A DNA stretch of 36,175 nucleotides from JBFMGD01 sp040751775 (GCA_040751775.1 JBFMGD010000028.1:1-36175); one strand, 5' to 3'. Counted from the stretch's first letter, positions 14,514 through 22,663 are shown. Program-made: numbers and translations. Notes: generated by a model from the sequence alone, not told the origin.

Positions 14514-15263
14514 TCAGGCTCTGGCGGTGAAGCCGTTCGTTTTGGTTCTTTTCCGCCCTTTCTTGCGCGGGTAGTCTTCGCTGTAGTAGTGGTAATAGCT
14601 GTAGTAGCCGCGGTTGTTGGGGATGCCGTTGATGACGGCGCCGATTACGTTGGCATGCACTTTTTGGAGCTGCGCCAGGGCGAAGGCGGCTTCATCCCGG
14701 GTGACGCGGCCGTAGTCGAGCACCATCACGGTGGCATCAACCAGACGCGAAAGAACGGCGGCGTCGGTTACGGCGATTACCGGCGGCGAATCGAAGAGCA
14801 CATAGTCAAAGCGGCTTGCCAGGACGCCGACCATGTTTTTCATCTTCTCGGTCGAGAGCAGCTCCGCCGGGTTCGGCGGGATCGGCCCGCTGGCCAGGAC
14901 AAAGAGGTTGTCAACCCGGCTCCGCTGCACAACCTGGTTTAAATCCATAGTCACGTCAAAGAGCAGGTTGGTCAGGCCCGGCTCGTTGGCCAGGCCGAAA
15001 TAGCGGTGCACGGTCGGTTTGCGCAGGTCGGCGTCAACCAGCAATACTGATGAACCGGCCTGGGCCAGGATCACACCCAGGTTGGTGGTTGTGGTCGACT
15101 TGCCGCAGCCCGGATTGGCGCCGGTAATCAGGAGCGTTTTAACCTGTTTGTCCACGCCGGCGAACTGGATATTGGTCCGCAAGGTCCGGAAGGCTTCCGT
15201 GACCGGTGAACGAGGATTTGAAAAGGCGATCAAGCGGTTATTCAGTTTGCGTTTTATGCTCAA
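14514..15263 (-). CDS. Tyrosine kinase of CpsD/CapB type (intact copy)
   Basis: This 249-residue P-loop tyrosine kinase works with the Wzz-like membrane adaptor to control polysaccharide chain length. Walker A is GANPGCGKSTTTT (48-60), Walker A' is LLVDADLRKP (74-83) and Walker B is VLFDSPP near 155. The tyrosine cluster GYYSYYHYYSEDY (219-231) is the autophosphorylation tail, followed by a basic end. The SPVTEAFRTLRTNIQF segment at the N-terminus is the conserved region contacting the adaptor and neighbouring kinase subunits. It starts 2 bases after the adaptor's stop, so the two are coupled. The PHP phosphatase further upstream would remove the phosphates. Confidence 0.92.
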   Translation of the reverse strand: MSIKRKLNNRLIAFSNPRSPVTEAFRTLRTNIQFAGVDKQVKTLLITGANPGCGKSTTTTNLGVILAQAGSSVLLVDADLRKPTVHRYFGLANEPGLTNLLFDVTMDLNQVVQRSRVDNLFVLASGPIPPNPAELLSTEKMKNMVGVLASRFDYVLFDSPPVIAVTDAAVLSRLVDATVMVLDYGRVTRDEAAFALAQLQKVHANVIGAVINGIPNNRGYYSYYHYYSEDYPRKKGRKRTKTNGFTARA

Positions 15264-15265
15264 GA

Positions 15266-15937
15266 TTATTTATCCTCCATCAGCGGAATAATGCCCAGAA
15301 CCGGTATTTCCAGCAGCTTCTGCACTTCATCGGGATCTTTGATCGACTTGTCCAGGTATTCCAGCAGGAAGGCCAGGCCTACCGCCGCCATCAGGCCGAC
15401 CACCAGGGCCACGGCGAGGTTTAAGGGCACCCGGGGGCTGACCGGCGCGGCGGGCTGAACGGCCCGGTCGATTAAACTGACGTTTTCCACCTTCATGATC
15501 TCGACGACCTGTTTCATGAAAGCCCGCGCCACTTCGTTGGCGATAGCGGCGGCCGCCTGCGGATCGGAATCGGTAACGTTAATTGTAATAATCTCGGTGT
15601 CGCGCACGGAGGCCACATCGACGCTCTCCCGCAGCGTGCCGATGCCGTAGGGCAGGTTCAAAGTGGCCACGACGCTGTCTAAAACACGGCGGCTGCGCGC
15701 GATCTCCCGGTAGGTCGCCACCAGCTGGCGGCTGACCTGGATATCGGCATAGATGATCTGGCCGGTCTCCGTCGGCTTTACCACCATCAGCGTGGTCGAA
15801 GCGACATAAAGCGGTGTGATGATAAACAGGCTGACGATCGCGCTGGTGAACACCGCCAGCAGCGGGATGAGCAGAATTATTTTCCAACGTTTAAGAAAAA
15901 CCTGCCCGATCGCATACAGGTCCAGCTCTTGTTCCAA
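15266..15937 (-). CDS. Wzz/YveK-type chain-length determinant and kinase adaptor
   Basis: This 223-residue membrane protein has the Wzz topology: a short cytoplasmic N-terminus, a transmembrane segment near 18-40, an extracellular loop rich in beta and helical segments, and a second transmembrane segment near 175-197 preceded by the proline-rich PAAPVSPRVPLN. The cytoplasmic tail then activates the tyrosine kinase encoded next. In Firmicutes the adaptor and kinase are separate proteins, as here. The TTG start is preceded by AGAGGTGA. It follows the phosphatase gene by 45 bases. Confidence 0.9.
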   Translation of the reverse strand: MEQELDLYAIGQVFLKRWKIILLIPLLAVFTSAIVSLFIITPLYVASTTLMVVKPTETGQIIYADIQVSRQLVATYREIARSRRVLDSVVATLNLPYGIGTLRESVDVASVRDTEIITINVTDSDPQAAAAIANEVARAFMKQVVEIMKVENVSLIDRAVQPAAPVSPRVPLNLAVALVVGLMAAVGLAFLLEYLDKSIKDPDEVQKLLEIPVLGIIPLMEDK

Positions 15938-15982
15938 GTCACAATCACCTCTTTCCAGGTTTGCGTGAACCGGCGGCGCCGC

Positions 15983-16765
15983 TCATGTAAGAAGGCCGCG
16001 GCGGGGCCTTCTTGGGGGCTGAGCAGTTGTTTCGGTTTCCAACAATAGAACAGGCCGGTTTTCAAGCAGCAGTTGCGGCCTTTCCGACAGCAACAGCGCC
16101 GCGGCGCCCGGCCCCAGGTCCTGCTCCAACAGCGCGGCCGCCCGCGGCACGGCGCCGAGGCGAGGCCCCGGGCTGTGGGCATCCGTAGCGGCGAAGTGCG
16201 CGAGCTTATGTTTGAGCATGCGCTTGGCGGTGCGCTGCGCTTCCGGGCCCATGACGCCGGTTAGGCTCGCCAGGGTAAGCTGGGTCATCGCCCCGCCGCG
16301 CACGATTTCCAAAAGAGAGGAAAAGTGATCCTGGAAGGCCATGACCCGTTCCGGATGGGCCAGGATCGGGTAATAGGCGCGCGCGCGCAGTTCAAACAAA
16401 AGGTCCCGCGTATAGGGGGGCAGCGGTTGATAGAGCGGCAGCTCGATCAGCAGGCAGCGCCCGCGGTTTAAAGTGAGCACCGCGCCGTCCTGAAGCCTTT
16501 TAACCAGCTGCGGCTCAAGGGCGTGCTCCGCGCCCGGCAGGACCCGCAGCGGTATGCTGCGCTCCGAAAGCGCCCGGTTTATTTCACCCAGGTTTTCTAA
16601 AATAGCCGGCGCGGCAGGCTTGCCTTCAAAACAGTGGGGCGTCGCGATCACCGCAGTAAAACCCTTTTCCACGAGGGCTGCGGCCAATGCGAGCGCTTCG
16701 GGAAGGGTGGCGGGGCCGTCATCTAAACCCGGCAGGATATGCGTATGTATGTCAATATACCCCAA
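15983..16765 (-). CDS. PHP-type tyrosine-protein phosphatase, CpsB/CapC-like
   Basis: This 260-residue metal-dependent phosphatase removes phosphate from the tyrosine tail of the CpsD-type kinase. It has the PHP metal-binding start YIDIHTHILPGLDDGP (3-18), the IATPHCF motif and HPERVMAF in the middle, and DAHSPGPRLG near the end, all carrying metal ligands. The TTG start at 16765 has GGGAGGG 7 bases upstream; no better start is available. It is the first gene of the phosphatase-adaptor-kinase set, the usual Firmicutes order, and probably lies close to the operon promoter. Confidence 0.92.
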   Translation of the reverse strand: MGYIDIHTHILPGLDDGPATLPEALALAAALVEKGFTAVIATPHCFEGKPAAPAILENLGEINRALSERSIPLRVLPGAEHALEPQLVKRLQDGAVLTLNRGRCLLIELPLYQPLPPYTRDLLFELRARAYYPILAHPERVMAFQDHFSSLLEIVRGGAMTQLTLASLTGVMGPEAQRTAKRMLKHKLAHFAATDAHSPGPRLGAVPRAAALLEQDLGPGAAALLLSERPQLLLENRPVLLLETETTAQPPRRPRRGLLT

Positions 16766-17018
16766 GAAGGTACCCTCCCGGGTAAAATCCTACTTTTTTT
16801 AGTAACTATTATGTTATTCGCTGCCGGGCCGGGCATATCCTTCTAAAGTTGTTGTAATTTATCTATTTATATAACAGTGAGCTGATGCCCGGTTTTATGG
16901 TTTAACCGCCGCGGCGCCGCAGCGTCTGCAGCGGCAATGGTATGTTTTGGAGCGGCAGGAACCGCACCGGAGCGGGTCGAATTCCGACATGAGACACTCA
17001 AGGGAAGGGCGGAAAAAG

Positions 17019-18098
17019 ATGCGGCTAATACGTAGAAAAGATGCAGTCGGGTTCCTGGTGCTGAAAGTGATTATCTTGTTGCCGGCGGCCTTGCTGCTGG
17101 TTTCATGCGGCGGGACGGAGACGGGCGGCCTACCGGACGATGATGATAACGAAATTCCCGGGCCGGGGAATGTGGTCGATCCGGAGCCGGAGCAGATCGA
17201 CTACGCAGCCCTGGGGGTAAACGAGGCCGGCCAGATCATGGTCTTGATGTACCACCAGATTGCCGAAAGCGAAGACGAGTGGGTGCGCACCCCGCAAAAC
17301 TTCCGCAAAGACCTGGAAACGCTCTACGCAGCCGGTTACCGGCTGGTTTCGATGAACGATCTCCTGGACGGGAAGATCGACCTTCCGGCGGGGACAACCC
17401 CGGTGGTGCTCACCTTTGATGACGGTACGATCGGCCAGTTCCGCTACCTGGAGGACGGCAAGGAGTTGATTATCGACTCGGACTGCGCGGTCGGCATCCT
17501 CGAGCAGTTCTACGCGGAGCATCCAGACTTCGGCCTCGCCGCCACCTTCTATCTATTCTACGCCGGCACGCCCTTCGGGCAGTACGAATTCGTGCAGCAG
17601 AAACTGGCCTACCTGGAAGAGCGCGGTTTTGAAATCGGCAGCCACACTTATTCCCACCCGAGCCTGCGCTCCATTTCACCCGAAGCGGCCCGCAAAGAGC
17701 TGGCCGACCAGGTGCGGCAGACACAGCAATACCTGCCGGGTTACCGGGTGCGCAGCCTGGCGCTGCCCTACGGGGCTCACCCGGACGACAAGAGCTACAT
17801 CATCGCGGGCAGCCATGACGGGGTAAGCTACCACCATGAAGGGATCTTGCTGGTGGGCTCCAACCCCGCGCCTTCGCCGTTCAGCGCGCGGTTTGACGGG
17901 GCGGCGATCCCGCGCATTCGCGCGAGCGAGATGCTCACCGACGGCGCGGGCATGTACGACTGGCTGCAGCGGTTTGCGGAGAACCCGCTTAACCGCTATA
18001 TCTCGGACGGCGATCCGGATACGGTGGCGGTGCCGGAGGAATTAAAGGACCAGGTCGATCAGGCGAAGTTGGCAGGAAGAAGGCTGGTGATCTACTAG
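17019..18098 (+). CDS. Polysaccharide deacetylase (NodB-type) lipoprotein
   Basis: This 359-residue secreted lipoprotein should remove acetyl groups from an N-acetylated glycan such as peptidoglycan or an exopolysaccharide. The lipobox LLLVSC places the lipidated cysteine at residue 30. An acidic, proline-rich linker follows, then a carbohydrate-esterase family 4 domain with LTFDDG (D134, D135) and SHTYSHP (H209, H213) binding the metal. The LALPYG segment fits the family's later motif. The ATG at 17019 precedes the signal peptide directly, with a purine-rich GAAGGGCGG upstream; earlier ATGs at 16947 and 16989 would add an odd extension. It stands next to, but opposite in strand to, the polysaccharide operon. 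Confidence 0.88.
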   Translation: MRLIRRKDAVGFLVLKVIILLPAALLLVSCGGTETGGLPDDDDNEIPGPGNVVDPEPEQIDYAALGVNEAGQIMVLMYHQIAESEDEWVRTPQNFRKDLETLYAAGYRLVSMNDLLDGKIDLPAGTTPVVLTFDDGTIGQFRYLEDGKELIIDSDCAVGILEQFYAEHPDFGLAATFYLFYAGTPFGQYEFVQQKLAYLEERGFEIGSHTYSHPSLRSISPEAARKELADQVRQTQQYLPGYRVRSLALPYGAHPDDKSYIIAGSHDGVSYHHEGILLVGSNPAPSPFSARFDGAAIPRIRASEMLTDGAGMYDWLQRFAENPLNRYISDGDPDTVAVPEELKDQVDQAKLAGRRLVIY

Positions 18099-18211
18099 CT
18101 TTGCGCAACGCGGTAACGGCCGGCAATTCCATCGTCTCGGGGTTGGCCTGCGCAAATTGATCGAGCTGCGTCGCCGCCGTCTTGGCCGGGCCGAGTTGGA
18201 CCGGCAGGCGT

Positions 18212-19231
18212 TTACTGCAGGTATTTGCCGGCGTCGTCGGTTTGAATCTTCGGGTGCAGGGCGGTGTTGATGCCGGCGCCGATGGTCAGGGCGATATCCT
18301 CGATAAAGGTATCGATCTCCTTGGGCGTGACCATGAGGCTGCCGCCGGTGTAGGGGTTGAGTACCTCTCGAATCATCATCCGGCGCTGTTCCCAGTCCTG
18401 ATTCTGGATGGTATAACCGAGCCCCTCGGTGCCGATGCCGCGCTTGAACGACTGGCTGAGCGCGTCCATCGCTTCACCGGCGATGGTGGAGGCATCGACC
18501 ACGGTGGGCACGCCGATGGCGACTACCGGTACGCCGGTGGTCTCCCGGTTGATCCCGAGGCGGTCGTTGCCCACCCCGGAGCCGGGGTTGATCCCGGAGT
18601 CGGCTATTTGGATGGTGCTGTGCAGCCGGTTCAGGCGGTGCGCCGCCAGGGCGTCAATGGCGATGATCAGGCTCGGCTTGACCCGGGCCACCAGCGCCTG
18701 GATGATTTCGCCGGTTTCAATACCGGTGATGCCCAGCACCCCGGGCGAGATGGCGCAGACCGAGCGGTACCCTTCGCCCAGGGCCCGGTTGTGCATTTCG
18801 AACATGTGGCGGGTGACCAGGAGCTCTTCGATCACCTGCGGCCCCAGCGCGTCCGGGGTGACATTCCAGTTGCCCAGGCCCACCACCAGCACCGTTTCTT
18901 CCAGGTTCGCCGGCAGCGGCAGCAGCGTTAACAGCTCCCGGGCCAGCACGTCGGAGAGGCGATCGTGCAGGCCGGTATCACGGCGGCGCATCCCGGCCGC
19001 TTCCAGGGTGATATAGCGGCCTTGCTTTTTGCCGAGCTGCCGCGCCGCGGCCTCGTTTTCCACGTTAATCCGGTTGATCGTGATGCCGTCCTCCTCGACA
19101 GTGTCGGATAAAACACCGGGAATTTCGGCGGCGGTTTTACTTTTGATAAATTCCTGGGCTTCAAGGGCCAAATCAGTGCGAATATTATACCGGGGAATAT
19201 AGCCGTCCCGGTGATTGTTTTGGCAAGACAT
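18212..19231 (-). CDS. gpr: Germination protease GPR
   Basis: This 339-residue endopeptidase degrades small acid-soluble proteins when spores germinate. It is made in the forespore as a zymogen and self-processes near the N-terminus. The typical sequence is present throughout: an N-terminal propeptide ending in IRTDLALEAQE, VLVVGLGNWNVTPDALGP, ISPGVLGITGIETGEII, IIAIDALAAHRLNRLHSTIQ, and DSGINPGSGVGNDR. The gene is convergent with the deacetylase. It shows the organism, or its lineage, forms endospores. I could not recognise a sigma-G promoter; a C/G palindromic repeat occupies the region just upstream. Confidence 0.97.
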   Translation of the reverse strand: MSCQNNHRDGYIPRYNIRTDLALEAQEFIKSKTAAEIPGVLSDTVEEDGITINRINVENEAAARQLGKKQGRYITLEAAGMRRRDTGLHDRLSDVLARELLTLLPLPANLEETVLVVGLGNWNVTPDALGPQVIEELLVTRHMFEMHNRALGEGYRSVCAISPGVLGITGIETGEIIQALVARVKPSLIIAIDALAAHRLNRLHSTIQIADSGINPGSGVGNDRLGINRETTGVPVVAIGVPTVVDASTIAGEAMDALSQSFKRGIGTEGLGYTIQNQDWEQRRMMIREVLNPYTGGSLMVTPKEIDTFIEDIALTIGAGINTALHPKIQTDDAGKYLQ

Positions 19232-19241
19232 CTGCTTAAAT

Positions 19242-19268
19242 TCCCCCCAACCCCCTATGAAAAAGGGG
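19242..19268. repeat. C/G-run palindromic interspersed repeat, copy 3
   Basis: Two C-runs, then a short spacer and AAAAAGGGG form the same pattern as copies at 9411 and 11113. It lies between the holin-like gene and gpr and could end or weaken read-through. Confidence 0.55.
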
Positions 19269-19276
19269 AGAGTGTA

Positions 19277-19603
19277 TCAGCGCAATTCGGTGGGCACGAA
19301 AAGGTCGATGATACCGATAATCACCGCCGCCAGGGCTGCGCCGATAAAGCTGACCGTCATTCCCGGCACGAGAAACTGGGCCAGGTAGATCACGATTGCC
19401 GCGGTGATGAAACCGACCAAACCGCGGTTCTGCGGTGAGATCCGGCGCCCGAAGAGACTTTCCGCCAGAAAACCGAGCAGGGCGATTACAACGGCGGCGA
19501 TCAGGGCCTGCACAAAGGTAAGGGTAGCGAAACCGGGTAAGAGCCAGCTTACCAGCATAAGCACAATAGCCGAAACTACAAACCGGATAATTAAACCCAG
19601 CAT
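19277..19603 (-). CDS. Phage-holin-like small membrane protein (Phage_holin_4_2 type)
   Basis: This 108-residue protein is almost entirely hydrophobic, with four predicted membrane segments (about 4-25, 29-48, 58-78 and 85-103) and a short polar loop SLFGRRISPQNRG. Such proteins are common next to gpr and rpsT in Clostridia and are not prophage genes there. The biological role is unknown. It is encoded upstream of gpr on the same strand, with an AAAGGAGG-type site before its ATG. Confidence 0.8.
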   Translation of the reverse strand: MLGLIIRFVVSAIVLMLVSWLLPGFATLTFVQALIAAVVIALLGFLAESLFGRRISPQNRGLVGFITAAIVIYLAQFLVPGMTVSFIGAALAAVIIGIIDLFVPTELR

Positions 19604-19735
19604 GGATGGTCCTCCTTTAAATTGAAATTGTAGCCTGTTAAGGCTTTTTTCAACCGGCCTAAATAATAGGCCGACCGCAGGTTTAGCTTAACCCAATGCG
19701 TTTTTCTCTATGCATGATCAAGGGAGCCGGAGGAC

Positions 19736-19764
19736 TTGCTTTTTTACCGCTTTAATGGTAATAT
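19736..19764 (+). promoter_or_regulatory. Probable rpsT promoter
   Basis: TTGCTT (19736-19741), 17 bases and TAATAT (19759-19764) fit a vegetative promoter. A short inverted repeat, TTACC/GGTAA, overlaps the spacer and -10. Confidence 0.45.
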
Positions 19765-19803
19765 TTTAATGTTTGACTGACGGGAAGGAGGTTGAAAAGA
19801 GCT

Positions 19804-20073
19804 TTGCCTAATACCAAGTCTGCTGAGAAACGGGTCCGCCAGGTGGTCGCGCGTACGGCCGAAAACCGCCGGATCAAGAGTACGCTGAAAACAGCAATTC
19901 GCCGCTTCGAGGAAGCGTTGAAAAGCGGAGACCAGGAAGCGGCGCGGGTTAAGTTGACGGCGGCGGTGCGCAAGATCGACCAGGCCGCGGCAACCGGCGT
20001 GGTGCACAAGAACAACGCCGCGCGGAAAAAGTCGCGCCTGACCCGCTTGTTTAATAAAAGCGCAACCGTTTAG
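19804..20073 (+). CDS. rpsT: Ribosomal protein S20
   Basis: This 89-residue basic protein binds 16S rRNA in the small subunit. It has the family start PNTKSAEKRVRQ, the middle TLKTAIRRFEEAL and the ending GVVHKNNAARKKSRLTRL. The frame is open from a TTG at 19792, but that touches the AAGGAGG ribosome site. The TTG at 19804 lies 12 bases after it and gives the standard PNTKSA beginning, so I chose it. It is transcribed away from the gpr-holin pair and followed by two hairpins. Confidence 0.95.
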   Translation: MPNTKSAEKRVRQVVARTAENRRIKSTLKTAIRRFEEALKSGDQEAARVKLTAAVRKIDQAAATGVVHKNNAARKKSRLTRLFNKSATV

Positions 20074-20110
20074 CGCTGAGCGTGATTGACCGCAATAATT
20101 ATGTATATGT

Positions 20111-20137
20111 CCGGCAGGTAAGGGATAGACCTGCCGG
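20111..20137 (+). other. Hairpin downstream of rpsT
   Basis: CCGGCAGGT (20111-20119) and ACCTGCCGG (20129-20137) form a perfect 9-bp stem with a 9-base loop. No T-run follows, so it may protect the 3' end of the transcript rather than terminate it. Confidence 0.5.
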
Positions 20138-20155
20138 GGAGCGGAATGGGGCTAG

Positions 20156-20195
20156 AACCCTGCAGAGCTTAAGCTCGCTGCAGGGTTTCTGTTTA
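20156..20195 (+). terminator. Probable rho-independent terminator of rpsT
   Basis: AACCCTGCAG (20156-20165) and CTGCAGGGTT (20178-20187) form a perfect 10-bp stem; the loop itself contains a small palindrome. On the plus strand TTTCTGTTT follows. It lies about 80 bases after the rpsT stop and 20 bases beyond the end of the opposite-strand gene. Confidence 0.6.
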
Positions 20196-20206
20196 GGCAG
20201 AAAGTC

Positions 20207-21310
20207 TTAGTAGTGCTCAAGGTAGATGTGCACGACAGTAACCAGGTCTCCTTTGCGGATCACGCCCACGGCCACGCCGTTAAAGGCAGGGTCGTGCAGG
20301 TGATTTACCTGTTCGGTGGTGATATGCCGGTAGAGCTCTTCGGGCGCGGCAAGCGAGTAAGACCACTGCATGAAGGCGTACATGCCGGCGGACCTGAACC
20401 GCAGTTCGCGGGCTCGCTGTTCGAGTATAGTGCTTAAATCATCAAGCGAATATTGTTCACCGCGGCTGACCTTCTCGGCGATGCGGGCCGCGCCCTGGCG
20501 GACCGTATCGAGCAGTCTCGCCTCTTCGGCCAGGGCAGGCAGGCCGTTGGCGGCGCGGTAGCCGTTGAACGATTCGACCAGGCGCCGCTCATAATCGGGG
20601 AGCATTACCGGGGCTGCCGTTTCAGCGGCGGCGCGCATATACTCCTGTTCCTGTTTTTCCTTGTAGGCCGGATCGCGGTGCAGGCGGACGAGCTCTTCGG
20701 TGGTGGTCAGGTAAAGGCGGCGCGGCTTCTGGACAAACCGGTCTTCGGCTTCGTTGATGAACCCGGCGCCCCAGGTAGTATCCAGGGCCATCCAGGCGCC
20801 GTCCACACGGGCATGGTTCCAGGCGTGGCGCTCTGTTTTACCGGACGCCGGATAGACATCGCCGCTTTCGTAAGTGGCTTCGATCCCGGCCGCGGTAAGC
20901 AGCGCCTTGGCCAGCTCGGCGAAGTCGTGGCAAACCCCTTTCCCCGTCTGCAACAGATAAACAGCCCCGGAATCGTACGCGCTCATATTTTTAACCTTTT
21001 CCATGTCGTAGGCGAAATGATGCGTAATCCAGTCGTAGATCGCCGCGACCTTTTCGTAGTCGCCGGCAGCCCCGGCGGTGATCTCGCTCGCGAGGCTTTC
21101 CATGTCAGAGTAGACCTTGCCGCCGGCGCCCGGAAGGCCGGTCTGATCCACCGGGATATCCAGGAAGAGCTCGATCGGCGCCGGTTCCTGATAGGGCGCG
21201 CCGCCTAACAGTTCGTCAAGCGCCGCCGGCACCTGGTCGCGGTTCAGGTAGAGCACGAAACCGCATAGGACCAGGAAAAGCAGCAGTATGATTACCAATA
21301 AACGTTTCAT
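20207..21310 (-). CDS. Membrane-anchored transglutaminase-like protein with C-terminal CAP-like domain
   Basis: This 367-residue protein has an N-terminal hydrophobic anchor (residues 4-22), so most of it is outside the membrane. Residues about 65-185 form a transglutaminase core with the Cys-His-Asp triad C127 (TGKGVCHDF), H162 (RHAWN) and D177 (ALDTTW). The last third, from LVESFNGYRAANGLPALAEE through GVAVGVIRKGDLVTVVHIYL, resembles a CAP/SCP-type domain like those of spore-coat YkwD relatives. Transglutaminase-fold proteins act as proteases or crosslinkers on cell-envelope proteins. The combination of both domains suggests a role in the envelope or spore. No partner gene is visible beside it. 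Confidence 0.75.
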   Translation of the reverse strand: MKRLLVIILLLFLVLCGFVLYLNRDQVPAALDELLGGAPYQEPAPIELFLDIPVDQTGLPGAGGKVYSDMESLASEITAGAAGDYEKVAAIYDWITHHFAYDMEKVKNMSAYDSGAVYLLQTGKGVCHDFAELAKALLTAAGIEATYESGDVYPASGKTERHAWNHARVDGAWMALDTTWGAGFINEAEDRFVQKPRRLYLTTTEELVRLHRDPAYKEKQEQEYMRAAAETAAPVMLPDYERRLVESFNGYRAANGLPALAEEARLLDTVRQGAARIAEKVSRGEQYSLDDLSTILEQRARELRFRSAGMYAFMQWSYSLAAPEELYRHITTEQVNHLHDPAFNGVAVGVIRKGDLVTVVHIYLEHY

Positions 21311-21372
21311 CGCGAGCCGGGAGCCCCCTTTAATGCAAGTATTCAGAATTCAGCAGTGCGAATTCATTTTTT

Positions 21373-21903
21373 CTACTTATTTTTATTGTACGGCACCTTG
21401 TTCTCCAGCAGTATTTCGGCCAGCCAGGCGCAAGCTTGCCCGACCACGGCGGGGCATTTGTCGGTATGGCCGCCGGCCTCTTCGTAAGAGCGGTATTCAT
21501 CTCCGTCCAGGAAGTGGTAAGCCCTGCCGAACAGGTGCATCTGCACCTGGCGGCAGCTGTCGCCGCCGTAGGTTTCTTTGAACCGGTTCCAATAGAGACG
21601 CACCAGCGGCGCGGGGCGCCGCAGCAGGCCGATCTTGGCGAAGTCTTCCCGGGAACGGCCGAAAAAGTAGCTTAAGACCAGGATGCCGCCGGTAAAGGCG
21701 CCGCACGGCCCCTCGATCGAGGAGGCGAAGCCGCCGGAAAGAGAGGTTGCCGCCTTGACCAGGGCGTTATCGAAGGGAAAGAAGTCCTGCACGGCCGCCA
21801 CCACGCACTGGGCGCAGCCGTAGTAGCGTTGCTCAAGCTCGTATCCCCGCTTGTAAACTTGTTCAATCAGGGCATCTCTTTCAAATAAAAACCGCTGCTC
21901 CAT
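21373..21903 (-). CDS. C_GCAxxG_C_C family protein
   Basis: This 176-residue protein carries the conserved cysteine pattern of the C_GCAxxG_C_C family: YGCAQCVVAAVQDFF (C30, C33), GGFASSIEGPCGAFTGG (C67), GDSCRQVQ, and CPAVVGQACAWL near the end. Such cysteines suggest metal or redox-centre binding, but the function is not established. The ATG at 21903 follows a purine-rich GGGAGAGGGAAAGAG stretch and is better than an ATG at 21948. It stands alone between the transglutaminase gene and the YefM-YoeB locus, all on the minus strand. Confidence 0.8.
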   Translation of the reverse strand: MEQRFLFERDALIEQVYKRGYELEQRYYGCAQCVVAAVQDFFPFDNALVKAATSLSGGFASSIEGPCGAFTGGILVLSYFFGRSREDFAKIGLLRRPAPLVRLYWNRFKETYGGDSCRQVQMHLFGRAYHFLDGDEYRSYEEAGGHTDKCPAVVGQACAWLAEILLENKVPYNKNK

Positions 21904-22109
21904 CGCTCTTTCCCTCTCCCTTCCCAAGCGGGCAAAGCATGCATGCATACTCCGCCTTCCGCAAGTTTTTTAGATAGTCTTATTCTAACACGGCCCGGGT
22001 GTGATTGCTATCTAGCGCTATTTCAAAGGTTTTAATCGAAGAAGCGAAACAAGTGATTAATTAATGACGCCGCCTTGTGCCGGCGGCGCCAACCCAGGCG
22101 GCATAGTTG

Positions 22110-22364
22110 TTAATAATGTCCGCGGCAACTGAGTATATTGATCTTATTACCATCCAGGGAATAGATCAACCGGTGTTCGTCCGTGATTCGCCTGCTCCAA
22201 AAACCGGACAGCTCATGTTTCAAAGCCTCCGGTTTACCAATCCCCCTGTTGCCGTAGCGTTCAATATCTTTGATCAACTTATTTATTCGTTTCAAGATCT
22301 GCCTGTTCTCAGTTTGCCAGTATAAATATTCGCTCCAAGCCGTCTCAGTAAATATTTTAATCAT
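22110..22364 (-). CDS. yoeB: YoeB mRNA interferase toxin
   Basis: This 84-residue toxin cuts mRNA in the ribosomal A site. It has the same length as E. coli YoeB and keeps the catalytic residues at the same numbers: E46, R65, H83 and Y84 (ending in RGHY). The LKRINKLIKDIERYG helix and the KHELSGFWSRRIT strand fit the RelE fold. It overlaps the antitoxin by 8 bases and is the second gene of the operon. All key residues are present, so the toxin should be active. Confidence 0.93.
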   Translation of the reverse strand: MIKIFTETAWSEYLYWQTENRQILKRINKLIKDIERYGNRGIGKPEALKHELSGFWSRRITDEHRLIYSLDGNKINILSCRGHY

Positions 22365-22611
22365 CGGCCAAATCCGCTTTAATAGTTTGGCCGGCCTTTA
22401 GTTCTTCAATAGAACGCAATATTTTTTTATAGTAGTCCGGATTGCTTCTCACGTACAAATTTTCCATAAGATTGTGATACTCCGCCTCGGACATAAGAAC
22501 TACGTTGCCGCCACTTTTCCTTGTCACAACAATCGTTTCAAAATCCTGGTTGATCTTATCGCAGTACTCTTTTAAGTTTTCTCTTAAAGTAGTATAGTTC
22601 ACGGCAAGCAT
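22357..22611 (-). CDS. yefM: YefM antitoxin (Phd/YefM family)
   Basis: This 84-residue antitoxin has the N-terminal Phd/YefM DNA-binding fold (VNYTTLRENLKEYCDKINQ, VVTRKSGGNVVLMSEAEYH) and a flexible acidic C-terminus that covers YoeB. GAGGAGG lies 7 bases before the ATG at 22611. It is first in the operon. YefM in other bacteria binds TGTACA-type palindromes in its own promoter, and such a site lies just upstream here. Confidence 0.93.
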   Translation of the reverse strand: MLAVNYTTLRENLKEYCDKINQDFETIVVTRKSGGNVVLMSEAEYHNLMENLYVRSNPDYYKKILRSIEELKAGQTIKADLADD

Positions 22612-22625
22612 GTAAACACCTCCTC

Positions 22626-22663
22626 GTACAGTATATTGTACAATAGATTGCTTTTAGATTCAA
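22626..22663 (-). promoter_or_regulatory. yefM-yoeB promoter with TGTACA operator
   Basis: On the minus strand: TTGAAT (22658-22663), 17-base spacer, TACAAT (22635-22640). The near-palindrome GTACAGTATATTGTAC (22626-22641) covers the -10 box and includes TGTACA (22637-22642), the known core bound by YefM in E. coli. Confidence 0.7.

Noticed and set aside
18100..18156. 8-bp inverted repeat TTTGCGCA/TGCGCAAA between the deacetylase and gpr
   Set aside because: The arms are 41 bases apart with no T-run, and GC-rich DNA gives such matches by chance. The minus strand is also open here without a start codon.
18182..18931. Open frame opposite gpr
   Set aside because: gpr on the other strand is certain, and the antisense translation shows no domain.
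19655..19673. Hairpin CGGCCTA/TAGGCCG upstream of rpsT
   Set aside because: It is a clean stem but neither side has a T-run and it is not at a promoter; I can assign no role.
22068..22088. 7-bp GC-rich hairpin downstream of yoeB as a terminator
   Set aside because: No T-run follows on the minus strand, so I did not list it as a terminator.
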